Notes: generated by a model not told the origin, from the letters alone. Numbered from the stretch's first letter, positions 15,704 through 25,724 are shown. The stretch is DNA of 64,000 nucleotides from SIG78 sp036677805 (GCA_036677805.1 JAVBVS010000029.1:62001-126000), one strand, 5' to 3'. Translations and numbers: made by a program.

Positions 15704-17668
15704 TCAGCGGACCACGGTCAGCGTATTGCCGATCAGCACCAGAATGATCAGCCACGCGCCCCAGTTCAGGCAGCCGGTCACCAGCTTTTCGTTGATGATG
15801 CCGCGGAAATAATAACTGGCGACATGCGAGTGTTCGATCCTGCCGCCGACCGAGTGGAAGTCGTACGAACGCACGTCCTCATGCGCCTTGGCCTCCTGCG
15901 AACTCACATTCTCCCCGCAGAGGAAGGGCAACCGCACCCAGTCGCGCCGGAATCCCCGCCAGAAGAGGAAGTAATGCAGCAAGCCGCCCAGCGCCACCGC
16001 GCCGAAGATCACCAGCGCCGAGAAGTTGCTCACCTCCCGCAGCGCTTCCCAGTTGAGCGAGGGATTGAAGTTGAAGATCGACTGTGACATCGGCACGAAG
16101 ATGTTGGTGAAAATCCACATCGTGGTGATCCCGGTGCCCAGCACCATCAACGCCATCACGCCGAGCGAGAAACGCATCGAAAACGGAATCTCCTCGTCGG
16201 GCAAATATTCATGATAGCCCGTGTGCTGCACCCGCCCGATCCATTTGGCCCAGAAAAAGACCGTCAACGCGCTGCCCAGCACCATGAAGATCAGCAGGAA
16301 CGGCGACCGGATGGTCGCTTCGATCGCCAGCCACTTGCTCAACAGCATCCCGAAGGGCGGCAGCAGCATCGACATCATCCCGAGCAGGATCACGAACGAA
16401 GTGAACGGCATCTTGAACATCAGGCCGTCCATGTCCTCAATGTCGCGCGAACCGATCTTCTGCTCGATCCGGCCCACGCAGAGGAACAGCAACCCCTTGG
16501 AAATCGCGTGGAAACTGATGATCGCGAGGCCCGCCGCATAGGCCAGCGGCGAATCGATCCCGGCGCAGGCCACCACCAGCCCGAGGTTGGAAATGGTGGA
16601 GTAAGCCAGCACCCGCTTGCCGTTGCTCTGGGTGCACGCCAGCAGCGCGCCGCCCACGAAAGAGAGCGCCCCGGCGAAGGCCACCACCATCATCACCCGG
16701 CTGTCGTTGAGGAAGCCCGGCGTGATGCGCATAACCAGATAGACCCCTGCCTTGACCATGGTCGCGGCGTGAAGCATGGCCGACACCGGCGTCGGCGCCA
16801 CCATCGCCCCCAGCAGCCAGCTCTGAAACGGAAAAAGCGCCGACTTGGTGAATGCCGCGATGCACAGCAGAATCGCCGCCAGCAGCGTAATATCGGCATT
16901 ATGGAAAAGTTCGCCGAAGGTTTCGCCGCCGGTCAGGAGCTTGAGGATGAAAATCCCGGCCACCAGCACCACGCCGCCGAAGCTGTTGATCAGCAGCGCA
17001 CGCACGGCGTTGATCCGGCGCGCGTCCCCGCCGTCCTGGCCGATCAGGGCATAGCTGCACAGCGTCGTGCCTTCCCAGAAGAACGAGAAGAACGAAAGCT
17101 GCCCGGAAACCACCAGCCCGATCATCAGCCCGAGGAAGCTCAAAAATACGAAATAAAAACGCTGGAGGCTGCCCGCGCCCGGCGGCGCGTGATGCTGATG
17201 CTCCTTCATATAGCCGATCGAGAAAATCAGAATCGCCGCGCCGACGCAGGAGCTCACCAGCAGCATGATCCGGGTGAGATTGTCGATCCGGAACAGCTCG
17301 AATGTCGCCTCATGGTCGCCGGAGAGCAGACAGCCGCCTCCGACAATCAGCATCTGGAGCAGCGCAAACATGCCGATCCAGGCATTTTTGATTTTGATCG
17401 CCACGATCAGAATCAGCGCGATGATCGCCAATTCCAACCCGACGCCGAACTCCGCCGTCCAGGCCGGAGCCATGAAACTCCAGACCTTGCCGGGCGTGTC
17501 GCTTTGTAGCGTCAGCAGGACCAGTCCGATGCCTCCGGCGGCGATCAATACCGCGGAGAGCGCAACCGCGAAGTTGCGCACCCGGTCGTTTCGCACCGCT
17601 CCGGCGAAAAGCCCGCTCACCAGCGGCAGGGCAATCAATCCGAGCAGCACCCATGTTGTCAGTGTCAT
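15704..17668 (-). CDS. echA: Ech-type hydrogenase antiporter-like subunit EchA (NuoL-like)
   Basis: 654 residues with at least 14 hydrophobic segments. The proton-pumping core of NuoL/MrpA-type subunits is clear: SFFSFFWEGTTLCSYALIG, TKSALFPFQSWLLGAMVAPTPVSAMLHAATMVKAG with the conserved Lys and His residues. The start at 17668 is preferred over 17677 because AAGGA then lies about eight bases upstream. First ech gene, 40 bases after hypB, and probably on the same transcript as the hyp genes. Confidence 0.93.
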   Translation of the reverse strand: MTLTTWVLLGLIALPLVSGLFAGAVRNDRVRNFAVALSAVLIAAGGIGLVLLTLQSDTPGKVWSFMAPAWTAEFGVGLELAIIALILIVAIKIKNAWIGMFALLQMLIVGGGCLLSGDHEATFELFRIDNLTRIMLLVSSCVGAAILIFSIGYMKEHQHHAPPGAGSLQRFYFVFLSFLGLMIGLVVSGQLSFFSFFWEGTTLCSYALIGQDGGDARRINAVRALLINSFGGVVLVAGIFILKLLTGGETFGELFHNADITLLAAILLCIAAFTKSALFPFQSWLLGAMVAPTPVSAMLHAATMVKAGVYLVMRITPGFLNDSRVMMVVAFAGALSFVGGALLACTQSNGKRVLAYSTISNLGLVVACAGIDSPLAYAAGLAIISFHAISKGLLFLCVGRIEQKIGSRDIEDMDGLMFKMPFTSFVILLGMMSMLLPPFGMLLSKWLAIEATIRSPFLLIFMVLGSALTVFFWAKWIGRVQHTGYHEYLPDEEIPFSMRFSLGVMALMVLGTGITTMWIFTNIFVPMSQSIFNFNPSLNWEALREVSNFSALVIFGAVALGGLLHYFLFWRGFRRDWVRLPFLCGENVSSQEAKAHEDVRSYDFHSVGGRIEHSHVASYYFRGIINEKLVTGCLNWGAWLIILVLIGNTLTVVR

Positions 17669-17708
17669 ATGTCGCATCCTTTTATCATGACCACAATATC
17701 GTTATTGC

Positions 17709-18521
17709 TCAACCATGTACCAAATCCGTCAGCACTTCCATCCAGTGATTCAGGCCCTCCCTGGTTTTGGCCGCGACGCGAATGATTTTCGCGTCGCGGT
17801 TGATTGCATGAATATTTTTCAAACAGAGATCGTAATTCCATTCCAACGCTTTTTCGAGATCGACCTTGGTCAGGATCACATAATGCGTCGCGGCGAAGAG
17901 CGCCGGGTATTTCAGCGGTTTTTCCTCGCCTTCGGGAGTCGACAGGAGCGCGATCTTGGCATCTTCGCCAAGGTCGAACGCCACCGGACAGACCAGATTG
18001 CCGACGTTTTCGATCAGCAGCAGCTGAGTGCCCTCGGGCACCGCCGTTTCCAGCACCGCCTGAATGCGCGCCGCATCGAGGTGGCAGCTGGAGTGGGTTT
18101 CAATCTGTGTAACCGGCACGCCGCTTGCTTTCATGCGGTCGGCGTCGAGCGAACCGTACTGGTCGCCGACGATCACCGCCGCGCGGATGCCGCGCCGGGT
18201 CAATTCAGGCAATGTCTTTTCCAGCAGCGTGGTCTTGCCCGAGCCCGGAGAAGAGATCAGATTGAGCACTTTGATCGACCGCGCCCGGAACCAGGCGCGA
18301 TTGGCTTCGGCAATGCGGTCGTTGGCCGAGAGCACCGCATCGCCCAGGGTGATTTCGCGGGTCTGAGCCGCGTCATGAGTATGGGTGTAAACCGTGCCGT
18401 CGGGCCGGCGGTGGGTATGTACGCCCGCGCCGTCGGCATGCCCGTGCGCGCCATGCTCTCCGTGGTCATGGTCATGATGATGTTCGTGGTGATGCCCCGA
18501 ACAGCCGCAATCCTTACACAT
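17709..18521 (-). CDS. hypB: Hydrogenase nickel incorporation GTPase HypB
   Basis: 270 residues. The N-terminus has CGCSG followed by a stretch rich in His with Asp/Glu (residues about 10-35), a nickel-storage feature, then the GTPase core with SSPGSGKTTLLE (P-loop), DQYGSLDADRM, the Cys-His metal pair in HSSCHLDA, and TKVDL. HypB delivers nickel to the large subunit with HypA. It overlaps hypA by eight bases. Confidence 0.95.
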   Translation of the reverse strand: MCKDCGCSGHHHEHHHDHDHGEHGAHGHADGAGVHTHRRPDGTVYTHTHDAAQTREITLGDAVLSANDRIAEANRAWFRARSIKVLNLISSPGSGKTTLLEKTLPELTRRGIRAAVIVGDQYGSLDADRMKASGVPVTQIETHSSCHLDAARIQAVLETAVPEGTQLLLIENVGNLVCPVAFDLGEDAKIALLSTPEGEEKPLKYPALFAATHYVILTKVDLEKALEWNYDLCLKNIHAINRDAKIIRVAAKTREGLNHWMEVLTDLVHG

Positions 18522-18867
18522 TTTCCACCTCTATGCTTTCCAGTAAAAACTCGGCGCCGCCAACCCGCCGGAACGTCTCGCGCCCGCATTGCGGACAGAC
18601 ATTGGTCCATTCCGCCAGATCGGCTTCGAACCCGCATTCCCCGCACCGGTGATGCAGCGCCGCCAGCACCAGTTCGAGTCGGCAATCCGCCAGTTCCGCC
18701 TCGGGAGCGCCCGCCACCGCGGGCTCCCACGCAAAACGCAGCGCTTCGGGATCGATCCCGGACAGCCGGCCGATCCGCACCTGCGCCGCCTTGATCCGCA
18801 CCTTGTGCGCGGCACGGTAATCGGACAGACTCCGCACCAGCGCCGCCGCTACCGCCAGTTCATGCAT
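18514..18867 (-). CDS. hypA: Hydrogenase nickel metallochaperone HypA
   Basis: 117 residues, normal HypA length. It starts MHE, with His2 as nickel ligand, and has a C-terminal zinc site from two CxxC pairs (CGECGFE and CPQCGRE). The ATG at 18867 was chosen because the MHE start is invariant in the family. It passes nickel to HypB and the EchE precursor. It lies 28 bases after hypE. Confidence 0.95.
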   Translation of the reverse strand: MHELAVAAALVRSLSDYRAAHKVRIKAAQVRIGRLSGIDPEALRFAWEPAVAGAPEAELADCRLELVLAALHHRCGECGFEADLAEWTNVCPQCGRETFRRVGGAEFLLESIEVENV

Positions 18868-18895
18868 GAATCGCACTCTCCTCCGACCGGCCGCT

Positions 18896-19894
18896 TCAAC
18901 AAATCCGCGGCAGCTGATCTCCGGCCGGCACCACCGCCGGCCGTTCCAGCCCCCACGCATTGCGCAATTTCACCTTGTTGGCCTCGGCAGTCACCTCGCC
19001 GATCACCGCCGCGCGGCCGCCGCCGGGCAATACGGCCAGACGCTTCACGCACTCGTCGGCCATATCTTGCGCCACCACCGCGACCAGCCGGCCTTCGCAG
19101 GCAGCGAAAAAAGGGTCGATCCCGAGCAGTTTCGCCAGCGCCGCCACCTCGGGCGCCAGCGGAATCGCCGCTTCCTCCAGCGTCGCACCAAAGCCGCCGC
19201 GGGCAAAAATCTCACAAACAATGCCCAAAACGCCGCCACGGGTTGCGTCACGCAAGAACTTTACTCCTGCTGGCGTTGTTTTGCAAATTTCCTGAACCGT
19301 GTCAGCAAGGCTGGCGCAGTCGCTTTTGAGTCCCGGAGCATCCAACTGGTGCCGCGCAGCCAGAATCGCCATGCCGTGTTCGCCGACGCCGCCGCTGACG
19401 ATGATTTTATCGCCCGCGGCAAAACGTTGCCGTCCGAGCGCAAGCACCGGATGGCGGAAGCCGATGCCGGTGGTGTTGACATACAACCCGTCGCCCGCGC
19501 CCTGCGGCACCACCTTGGTATCGCCGGTCACGACCGCCACGTTGCACGCCTTCGCCGCCGCCGCCGCGGAGTCGAGAATCCGGCGCAGCTCCGCCAGCGC
19601 GAAATGTTCTTCGATAATCAGACTCAAAGTGAGATAGCGGGGAATGCCTCCGGCCATCCAGACATCGTTGACCGTGCCGATCACGGCGAGTTTGCCAATG
19701 TCGCCTCCCGGAAAAAAGCGCGGCGAAACCACGAAACTGTCGGTTGAAATGACCAGATTTTCGGCCGTGACCGCGCCGTCCGGCAGCGATGCCAGCTCCG
19801 GCGCGCCGAAGCGGGAGAGAATTTCCCGTTCGATCAGCTCGTTCTGCAGCCGGCCGCCGCCGCCATGGGCCAGAGTGATGAATTCGTCCGTCAT
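18896..19894 (-). CDS. hypE: Hydrogenase maturation protein HypE
   Basis: 332 residues. The LAHGGGGRLQNELIE start and GDTKVVPQG belong to the PurM-like ATP-binding fold, and the protein ends PRIC: the terminal Cys carries the thiocarbamate that HypE dehydrates to the cyanide ligand of the nickel-iron site. The start MTDEF overlaps the hypD stop by four bases (ATGA). Confidence 0.95.
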   Translation of the reverse strand: MTDEFITLAHGGGGRLQNELIEREILSRFGAPELASLPDGAVTAENLVISTDSFVVSPRFFPGGDIGKLAVIGTVNDVWMAGGIPRYLTLSLIIEEHFALAELRRILDSAAAAAKACNVAVVTGDTKVVPQGAGDGLYVNTTGIGFRHPVLALGRQRFAAGDKIIVSGGVGEHGMAILAARHQLDAPGLKSDCASLADTVQEICKTTPAGVKFLRDATRGGVLGIVCEIFARGGFGATLEEAAIPLAPEVAALAKLLGIDPFFAACEGRLVAVVAQDMADECVKRLAVLPGGGRAAVIGEVTAEANKVKLRNAWGLERPAVVPAGDQLPRIC

Positions 19895-20937
19895 ACCGCC
19901 TCCCGGAAATTCCATGCCGCGGAGCAGGCGCCTTCCAGACTCGACATGCAGGCGCCCACCGGATCGTCCGGCGTACAACTGCGGCCGAAAAGGCCGCATT
20001 CTTCCGGGGCGATCACGCCGGTCAGCACCTCGCCGCAGCGGCAGCCGGGCGCTTCCGGCACCGCCATTTCGGTCAGATCATATCGCCGGGCGGCGTCGAA
20101 ACGGGCGAATTCATCGCGGATTTTCCACCCTGCGCCCGCGATTTCGCCCAATCCGCGCCAGACGCTTGCACCCGGCTCGAAATAATGCCGGATCAGCGCA
20201 AGCGCGGCGCCGTTGCCGTCACACCGTACCGCTTCGGGGTAGTTGTTGACCACACGGCATTCGCCCCGCGCAATCGTTTCAAGCAGCAGTTGCAATGAGT
20301 GCAGAACTGCTTCCGGCGCGAATCCGGCGATCACGCCGGCGGTTTCCAACCCGGCGAATCCCGCTTCGCCCACGATACTCGCCACATGGCCCGGCAGCAG
20401 AAAGCCGTCGAGTCCGCGCGAAGCGCTCAATTCATTCAATACCGGACGCAGGCGTTTGAAATCGATCAGGATGGTGAAGTTATCCGGTTCCAGCTCTTCC
20501 AGTCGGGCCAGGAGGCCGGCCCCGGCGCTCAAAGTCGGCTCGAAGCCGACCGCCGCAAACACCACCGCTTCCCGGGGATGGGCCAACGCGTAATCGAGCG
20601 CATCATCGGGTGAGTAGACGATTTGAATCCGGGCTTCGCCGCGCAGCGTACCGGAAACGCCCGGAATCCGCAGCAGGTCGCCGAAAAGCGCCACCGTAAC
20701 ACCGGAACGGCTCAGCGCGCGGATTTTTTCGATGAAGCCGGCGCCGGAAACGCAGACCGGACAGCCCGGGCCGGAAATCAATTTTACTTTGGAAGGCAAT
20801 AATTTGCGCAATCCGTACTGCGCAATGACGTGAGTGTGGGTGCCGCAAACTTCCATCAGACGGATTTCGGGGGCCGGGCAATCAAGCGCCGCCTGCGCCA
20901 AGGCATCATGCCAGAAATTCGCCGCCCGTTTTTCCAT
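19891..20937 (-). CDS. hypD: Hydrogenase maturation protein HypD
   Basis: 348 residues with the family signatures MEVCGTHTH (about residues 28-36), GPGCPVCV (about 57-64) and the Cys-rich [4Fe-4S] region near the C-terminus (CRCGEVL, CGLFGRSC). HypD with HypC assembles the Fe(CN)2CO unit. It lies between hypC (14 bases) and hypE (overlap). Confidence 0.96.
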   Translation of the reverse strand: MEKRAANFWHDALAQAALDCPAPEIRLMEVCGTHTHVIAQYGLRKLLPSKVKLISGPGCPVCVSGAGFIEKIRALSRSGVTVALFGDLLRIPGVSGTLRGEARIQIVYSPDDALDYALAHPREAVVFAAVGFEPTLSAGAGLLARLEELEPDNFTILIDFKRLRPVLNELSASRGLDGFLLPGHVASIVGEAGFAGLETAGVIAGFAPEAVLHSLQLLLETIARGECRVVNNYPEAVRCDGNGAALALIRHYFEPGASVWRGLGEIAGAGWKIRDEFARFDAARRYDLTEMAVPEAPGCRCGEVLTGVIAPEECGLFGRSCTPDDPVGACMSSLEGACSAAWNFREAV

Positions 20938-20951
20938 GCCCGCGCCCTTTC

Positions 20952-21185
20952 CTACGCCCTTTTTACGACGCCCGCTTTCAATTCCGCAAGAATCTCAAGC
21001 TGCGTTACGGCTTCCGCCGAATCGATTTTTTCGATGGCGTAACCGGCATGGACCAATACATAGTCCCCGACTTTTACTTCGGACAACAGACGGAGACCGA
21101 CCCGGCGGCGGACGCCGTCAAGTTCTGCCACGCCGTAATGATCCGGCAATATTTCCAGCAGGCGCATCGGCCATGCGATACACAT
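20952..21185 (-). CDS. hypC: Hydrogenase assembly chaperone HypC
   Basis: 77 residues, starting MCIAWP, so Cys2 (the iron-binding residue) is exposed after Met removal, followed by GVRRRVGLRLLSEVKVGDYVLVHAGYAI, the standard HypC core. It carries the Fe(CN)2CO group between HypD and EchE. It lies 20 bases after hypF. Confidence 0.95.
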   Translation of the reverse strand: MCIAWPMRLLEILPDHYGVAELDGVRRRVGLRLLSEVKVGDYVLVHAGYAIEKIDSAEAVTQLEILAELKAGVVKRA

Positions 21186-21205
21186 CGTCCCGTCTCCGGT
21201 GTTTT

Positions 21206-23521
21206 TTAAAAACGAACCTCATAATGTACACCGTCTATTTTAAAATGCAAACCGGCCCATAGAATCTGGCCGACGGCGATCCCGCCGTCATTGACCGGAA
21301 TCTCCAGCGGCAGCCGAAACGCAATCTCCGGCGCAACCATGGCCAACTCCTCCACCAGAAGACGATTCTGCATTACGCCGCCGGTCAGCAGAACCGACAG
21401 GCCGGGATAGCGACGCAACCCGAAACGCGCCAGATCGGCCAGGCTCGCCGCCACCGCCCGGTGAAAAGCCCGCGCCGGACTGGTCAAAAGCCGCCGCCAG
21501 TCTTCCCGCCACAACGCGCTCCAATCGACCGTCAGCATATCTCCGGTCTGGCGTAATTCATAAGGCAGCGTTTCGCCGGTTTCGAGTTCGCGCCGCGCCG
21601 TCTGTTCCAGCCGGATCGCCGCCTGCCCCTCATACGTGACCGCTTCCGGCGCGATACCGAGATGCGCGGCGAAAGCGTCGAACAGCCGTCCGGCGGCGGA
21701 GCTGAGCGGCGCGTTGAGTTTCTGTTCGCATTGCCGGTAAGTCATTTGCACCGTTGCTTCATCGCCATAACGGGCAACCGCCTCAGCCGGCGGCACCCCG
21801 GCCTGCCAGGCGCGGGCCAACGCCTGACGCCGGACATCGCGGATCGCAGCCTCGCCGCCGGGCAGCGGCGCCGGTTGAAAGCAGCCCAGCCGCCGCCCGC
21901 CGGACGCGCGGCTGACATAAAGCAGCTCGCCGCCCCACAACGTTCCGTCCGGGCCGAGGCCGGTCCCGTCGCAGACCAGCGCCAGCGCCTCCCCCATGCC
22001 GAATTCCGCCAGCGCCGCCAGGGCGTGAGCATAATGATGCGGCACCGGCTCCAGCGGCAGTTGCAGCTCCGCCGCCAGCTGATGCGCGAAGATCGAGGCG
22101 TGATAATCCGGATGCAGATCGCAGGCCAGCACCTCCGGCGCCTGCGGCAGCAGGGCCAGCGTCCGCCGCACCGCGTCCTTCCAGAGTTCGATTCCGGACG
22201 AACTTTCCAGTTTGCCGTGATAAGGCGACAGCAGCAGCCAATCCGTCGCCCCCGCCGCAAAGGCATTTTTGAGTTCGCCTCCGGCGGCCAGCACCGGACG
22301 GCGCAGATCGCACGCGGGCAATTGCCAGGAATACCCCCGCGCCCGCCGCCACAGCTGCATCGCGCCGCCATTTTCCGCCGCCAGCGAATCGTCGTGCCGC
22401 CACAGGATATCGCGGTCGTGGACCAGAAAACAGTCGGCGATCCGCCGCATTCCGGCCAGCGCCGCGACGGCATCGAGCGCCGGAGCCTCGCCGGAATCAT
22501 TGCCGCTGGTCGCCACCACCACCGGTTCCGGGAATTCCATCATGAAAAGCTCGTGCAGCGGCGACGCCGGACGCATGAATCCGGCCTCCTCCGGCCCGTC
22601 GGGAGCCAGCAATGCGGGCTGGAAACGTTCCGCCCGTGCCGGATTGCGCCAGCGCAGCAATACGATCGGCGCAGCAGGCGAACGCCAGCAGGCAGTTTCG
22701 ATTTCATCCGCCGTCGTCCACTCCAGCAATGCCGCCTCGTCGCGGATCATCAGCGCCAGCGGCTGATCGGGACGATGCTTGGCGGCGCGCAACCGCGCCA
22801 GCGCCGCGCCGTCGGCGGGGTTGGCCAGCAGCTGAAAGCCGCCCACCCCCTTGAGCGCCAGAATACCGCCCTGCGCCACCAGCCGCGCCGCAACCCGGAC
22901 CGCCTCACTCCCTTCGGCCAGCACCACGCCGGAATCATCCAGCAGGCGCACCTTCGGACCGCACACCGGACAACTGATGCCCTCAATATGGAAGCGCCGG
23001 TCGGCGGGGTCGGCATATTCCCGGCGGCAGGACGGACACAGCGGAAATTTTTTCCACGCCGTGGCCGCGCGGCGGTAAGGCAGATCGGCAATCGCCGAGG
23101 CGCGCACTCCGCAGCAGCCGCAGCCGTTGAAGGCGAAGCGGTAACGGCGGTCGGCGGGATCGCGAAGCTCGCGCCGGCAATCTTCGCAGGGCGCGGCATC
23201 GGGCAGCGCGGCCAGATTGGCCGCCGTGGGCATGCCGGCCGGATCGTCCTCGATGGTGAAGCCCTGAGGCACCCGGTCGGCGGGTTCGCGCCGGAGCATT
23301 TCAAACTCGGTGATCACGGCGGCGGGCGGAAAATAATCACCGAGCGTTTCATACACAGCGTCCAGCGCTTCCGGTTCGCCGTACAAAGTAAGCGCCACGC
23401 CGCGATCGGTATTGCATACCGATCCGGCGAGATTGCGTTCGACCGCCATGCGGTACAGCGCCGGGCGCATACCCACGCCCTGAACAATGCCGCGCAACAA
23501 TATGGTCTGCCGTACCGGCAT
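21206..23521 (-). CDS. hypF: Carbamoyltransferase HypF
   Basis: 771 residues in the standard domain order. An acylphosphatase-like domain (RGIVQGVGMRPALYRMA, residues about 9-25) is followed by two zinc fingers (CEDC/CGCC and CPSC/CPVC, about 110-185), a YrdC-like domain, and a Kae1-like carbamoyltransferase domain with PHHYAHALAAL. HypF makes the carbamoyl group from carbamoyl phosphate and passes it to the HypE C-terminal Cys. It is the first hyp gene and lies 32 bases downstream of uvrB on the same strand. Confidence 0.95.
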   Translation of the reverse strand: MPVRQTILLRGIVQGVGMRPALYRMAVERNLAGSVCNTDRGVALTLYGEPEALDAVYETLGDYFPPAAVITEFEMLRREPADRVPQGFTIEDDPAGMPTAANLAALPDAAPCEDCRRELRDPADRRYRFAFNGCGCCGVRASAIADLPYRRAATAWKKFPLCPSCRREYADPADRRFHIEGISCPVCGPKVRLLDDSGVVLAEGSEAVRVAARLVAQGGILALKGVGGFQLLANPADGAALARLRAAKHRPDQPLALMIRDEAALLEWTTADEIETACWRSPAAPIVLLRWRNPARAERFQPALLAPDGPEEAGFMRPASPLHELFMMEFPEPVVVATSGNDSGEAPALDAVAALAGMRRIADCFLVHDRDILWRHDDSLAAENGGAMQLWRRARGYSWQLPACDLRRPVLAAGGELKNAFAAGATDWLLLSPYHGKLESSSGIELWKDAVRRTLALLPQAPEVLACDLHPDYHASIFAHQLAAELQLPLEPVPHHYAHALAALAEFGMGEALALVCDGTGLGPDGTLWGGELLYVSRASGGRRLGCFQPAPLPGGEAAIRDVRRQALARAWQAGVPPAEAVARYGDEATVQMTYRQCEQKLNAPLSSAAGRLFDAFAAHLGIAPEAVTYEGQAAIRLEQTARRELETGETLPYELRQTGDMLTVDWSALWREDWRRLLTSPARAFHRAVAASLADLARFGLRRYPGLSVLLTGGVMQNRLLVEELAMVAPEIAFRLPLEIPVNDGGIAVGQILWAGLHFKIDGVHYEVRF

Positions 23522-23553
23522 GAAAAACTCCTGTCTGAATGTCTGAACGGAGA

Positions 23554-25602
23554 CTATTCCGGCTGTTCTCCGCCGGAACGTACGAAACGGTTTCGGGTGA
23601 TCGCGCGCAACTGGTCGCGCAATCCGGCGGCGCGCTCGAATTCCAGCGCGGCGGCGGCGGAAAGCATCTCGTTTTCAAGCTCCGCCACCAGCCGGGCGAG
23701 CTGCTGCTCGTCGAGATTTTTGACTTCCAGCGCGCCCGCTGCACCGCCGGCGGCGGCGAAAACGCTGGCGGCGGCTTCGCTCGCGGCATGTTTGTCGCCG
23801 GAAGCGCCGACCGCGTCGCCGATGGTCAGGCGCTTGCTCTTGACGATGGTCCGAGGCTTGATGTGATGACTTTCGTTGTAGGCTTTCTGGCGTTCGCGGT
23901 GCGCCGCCGTGACGTCGAGCAGCTGACGCATGCTCGGGGTCACGGTTTCGGCATAGAGAATCACCCGGCCGTTGACGTTGCGCGCGGCGCGCCCCGCGAC
24001 CTGAATCAGCGCCCGGCCGGAACGCAGGAAACCCTCCTTGTCGGCATCGAGAATCGCCACCAGCGCAACTTCCGGCAAATCGATGCCCTCGCGCAGCAGA
24101 TTGATCCCGATCAAACAGTCGAAATCTCCTGATTCGAGCCTGCCCAGCACCCGCACCCGTTCGAGCGCATCCATTTCCGAATGCAGATAGCTTACCCGGA
24201 GCTGGAGTTCGTTGAGGTAATCAGACAGCCGCTCGGCGCTCTTTTTGGTCAGCGTGGTTACGATCACCCGCTCGTGGCGGCGCGCCGCGTCGCGGATTTC
24301 GGCGGCGACGTCGTCGACCTGGCCTTCCAGCGGCCGCACCTCGATCGCGGGATCGAGCAGGCCGGTCGGGCGGATCACCTGCTCGACCGGAGGGCCGCTC
24401 AGTTTGAGTTCGTATTCCGCCGGAGTCGCGGAGACGAAGATGGTCCGCCGACGCAGCATTTCAAATTCGGCGAAGGTCAGCGGCCGGTTGTCCAGCGCCG
24501 ACGGCAGCCGGAAACCATGGTCGATCAGCGTCTGCTTGCGACTGCGGTCGGCCTTGAACATGCCGTTGAGCTGCGGAATGGTCACATGAGACTCGTCCAC
24601 GACAGTGATGAAATCCTTCGGGAAAAAGTCCAGCAGACAGTAGGGCCGCGATCCCGGAGGACGTTTGGCCAGATGGCGCGAATAGTTTTCGATACCCGAG
24701 GTATAGCCCAGCTCCTGAAGCATTTCGAGGTCGTAGGTCACGCGCTGGTAGATGCGCTGCGCCTCGACCAGCAACCCCCGGCTTTCAAAAAACCGGACCT
24801 GCTGCTTCATCTCCTCAAGGATGGTCGAGGTGGCCTCGGCGATGCGGTCGGCGGGCAGCACAAAGTGTTTGCACGGGTAAAAGGTGATGCTTGCAGGACG
24901 GGTTTTGAGCTTGCCCGACACCGCGTCGTGACGCGAAATCGCCTCGACCTCGTCGCCCCAGAAGGAGATGCGGATGAAGTCGTCGCGCTGCGGTTCGTAA
25001 ATTTCCACCGTGTCGCCCTTGACCCGAAACTGTCCGGCGCCGGGAGCGGTATCGTTGCGCTCGTACTGGATGTCGACGAGTTTGTGCAGCAGATCGTCCC
25101 GCCGCCACCGCGCGGACCGCTCCACGGTCACGCACATATCGGCGTAGTCCGCGGGCGAACCCAAGCCGTAAATGCAGGAGACGCTCGCGACCACGATGGT
25201 GTCGCGCCGCTCGAGCAGATTGGCGGTAGTGGCGAGCCGGAGCTTTTCGAGGTTGTCGTTGATGCTCGCATCCTTGGCAATGTAGGTATCGGTGGCCGGA
25301 ATGTAGGACTCCGGCAGATAATAGTCGTAATAGCTGATGAAATACTCGACCGCGTTGTCGGGAAAAAAGGCCTTGAATTCGCTGTAGAGCTGAGCTGCGA
25401 GGGTTTTGTTGTGCGACAGCACCAGCACCGGGCTGTCGAGCTCGGCGATCACATTGGCCAGAGTGAAGGTTTTGCCGGAGCCGGTCACGCCGAGCAGGGT
25501 CTGAAACTGCTTTTCCCGCCGGAAGCCCTCCAGCAAGGCGGCGATGGCCTCCGGCTGATCGCCGGAGGGCCGGTAGTCGGATTTCAACTGGAACAAACTC
25601 AT
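23554..25602 (-). CDS. uvrB: Excinuclease ABC subunit B
   Basis: 682 residues. GVTGSGKTFTLANV is the Walker A motif, VDESHVTIPQ the DEAD-like box, the YYDYYLPESYIP beta-hairpin inserts between DNA strands, and GINLLREGIDLPEVALVAILDADKEG is helicase motif VI region. A C-terminal UVR motif follows (LENEMLSAAAALEFERAAGLRDQ). UvrB verifies damage in nucleotide excision repair. The start at 25602 (MSLFQL) has GGAGA at good spacing; ATG 25611 would be too close to it. No intergenic space or terminator separates it from hypF. Confidence 0.96.
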   Translation of the reverse strand: MSLFQLKSDYRPSGDQPEAIAALLEGFRREKQFQTLLGVTGSGKTFTLANVIAELDSPVLVLSHNKTLAAQLYSEFKAFFPDNAVEYFISYYDYYLPESYIPATDTYIAKDASINDNLEKLRLATTANLLERRDTIVVASVSCIYGLGSPADYADMCVTVERSARWRRDDLLHKLVDIQYERNDTAPGAGQFRVKGDTVEIYEPQRDDFIRISFWGDEVEAISRHDAVSGKLKTRPASITFYPCKHFVLPADRIAEATSTILEEMKQQVRFFESRGLLVEAQRIYQRVTYDLEMLQELGYTSGIENYSRHLAKRPPGSRPYCLLDFFPKDFITVVDESHVTIPQLNGMFKADRSRKQTLIDHGFRLPSALDNRPLTFAEFEMLRRRTIFVSATPAEYELKLSGPPVEQVIRPTGLLDPAIEVRPLEGQVDDVAAEIRDAARRHERVIVTTLTKKSAERLSDYLNELQLRVSYLHSEMDALERVRVLGRLESGDFDCLIGINLLREGIDLPEVALVAILDADKEGFLRSGRALIQVAGRAARNVNGRVILYAETVTPSMRQLLDVTAAHRERQKAYNESHHIKPRTIVKSKRLTIGDAVGASGDKHAASEAAASVFAAAGGAAGALEVKNLDEQQLARLVAELENEMLSAAAALEFERAAGLRDQLRAITRNRFVRSGGEQPE

Positions 25603-25673
25603 GATCGGCATTCTCCATAAGCAACCGGGAAGAACCGCGTCGCGGTATTCCGGCGCGTGGGAATTACTATATG

Positions 25674-25724
25674 CCGAAAATCGATTTATTCCAGAGACAC
25701 GGATTGAAAAATCCCGATTTTCGG
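25674..25724. promoter_or_regulatory. Spaced inverted repeat between uvrB and the phosphohexomutase gene
   Basis: CCGAAAATCG (25674-25683) and its exact inverse CGATTTTCGG (25715-25724) lie 41 bases apart in the 259-base divergent spacer. One copy falls between a possible uvrB -35/-10 pair (CTGGAA, 17 bases, TATAGT on the reverse strand). The other falls within the spacer of a possible forward promoter (TTGAAA at 25704, TAAATT at 25726). A shared operator is possible; no regulator is identified. Confidence 0.4.

Noticed and set aside
18420..18500. A tandem repeat in the His codons of hypB
   Set aside because: It is an irregular His/Asp/Glu-rich nickel-binding segment common in HypB, not a DNA repeat.
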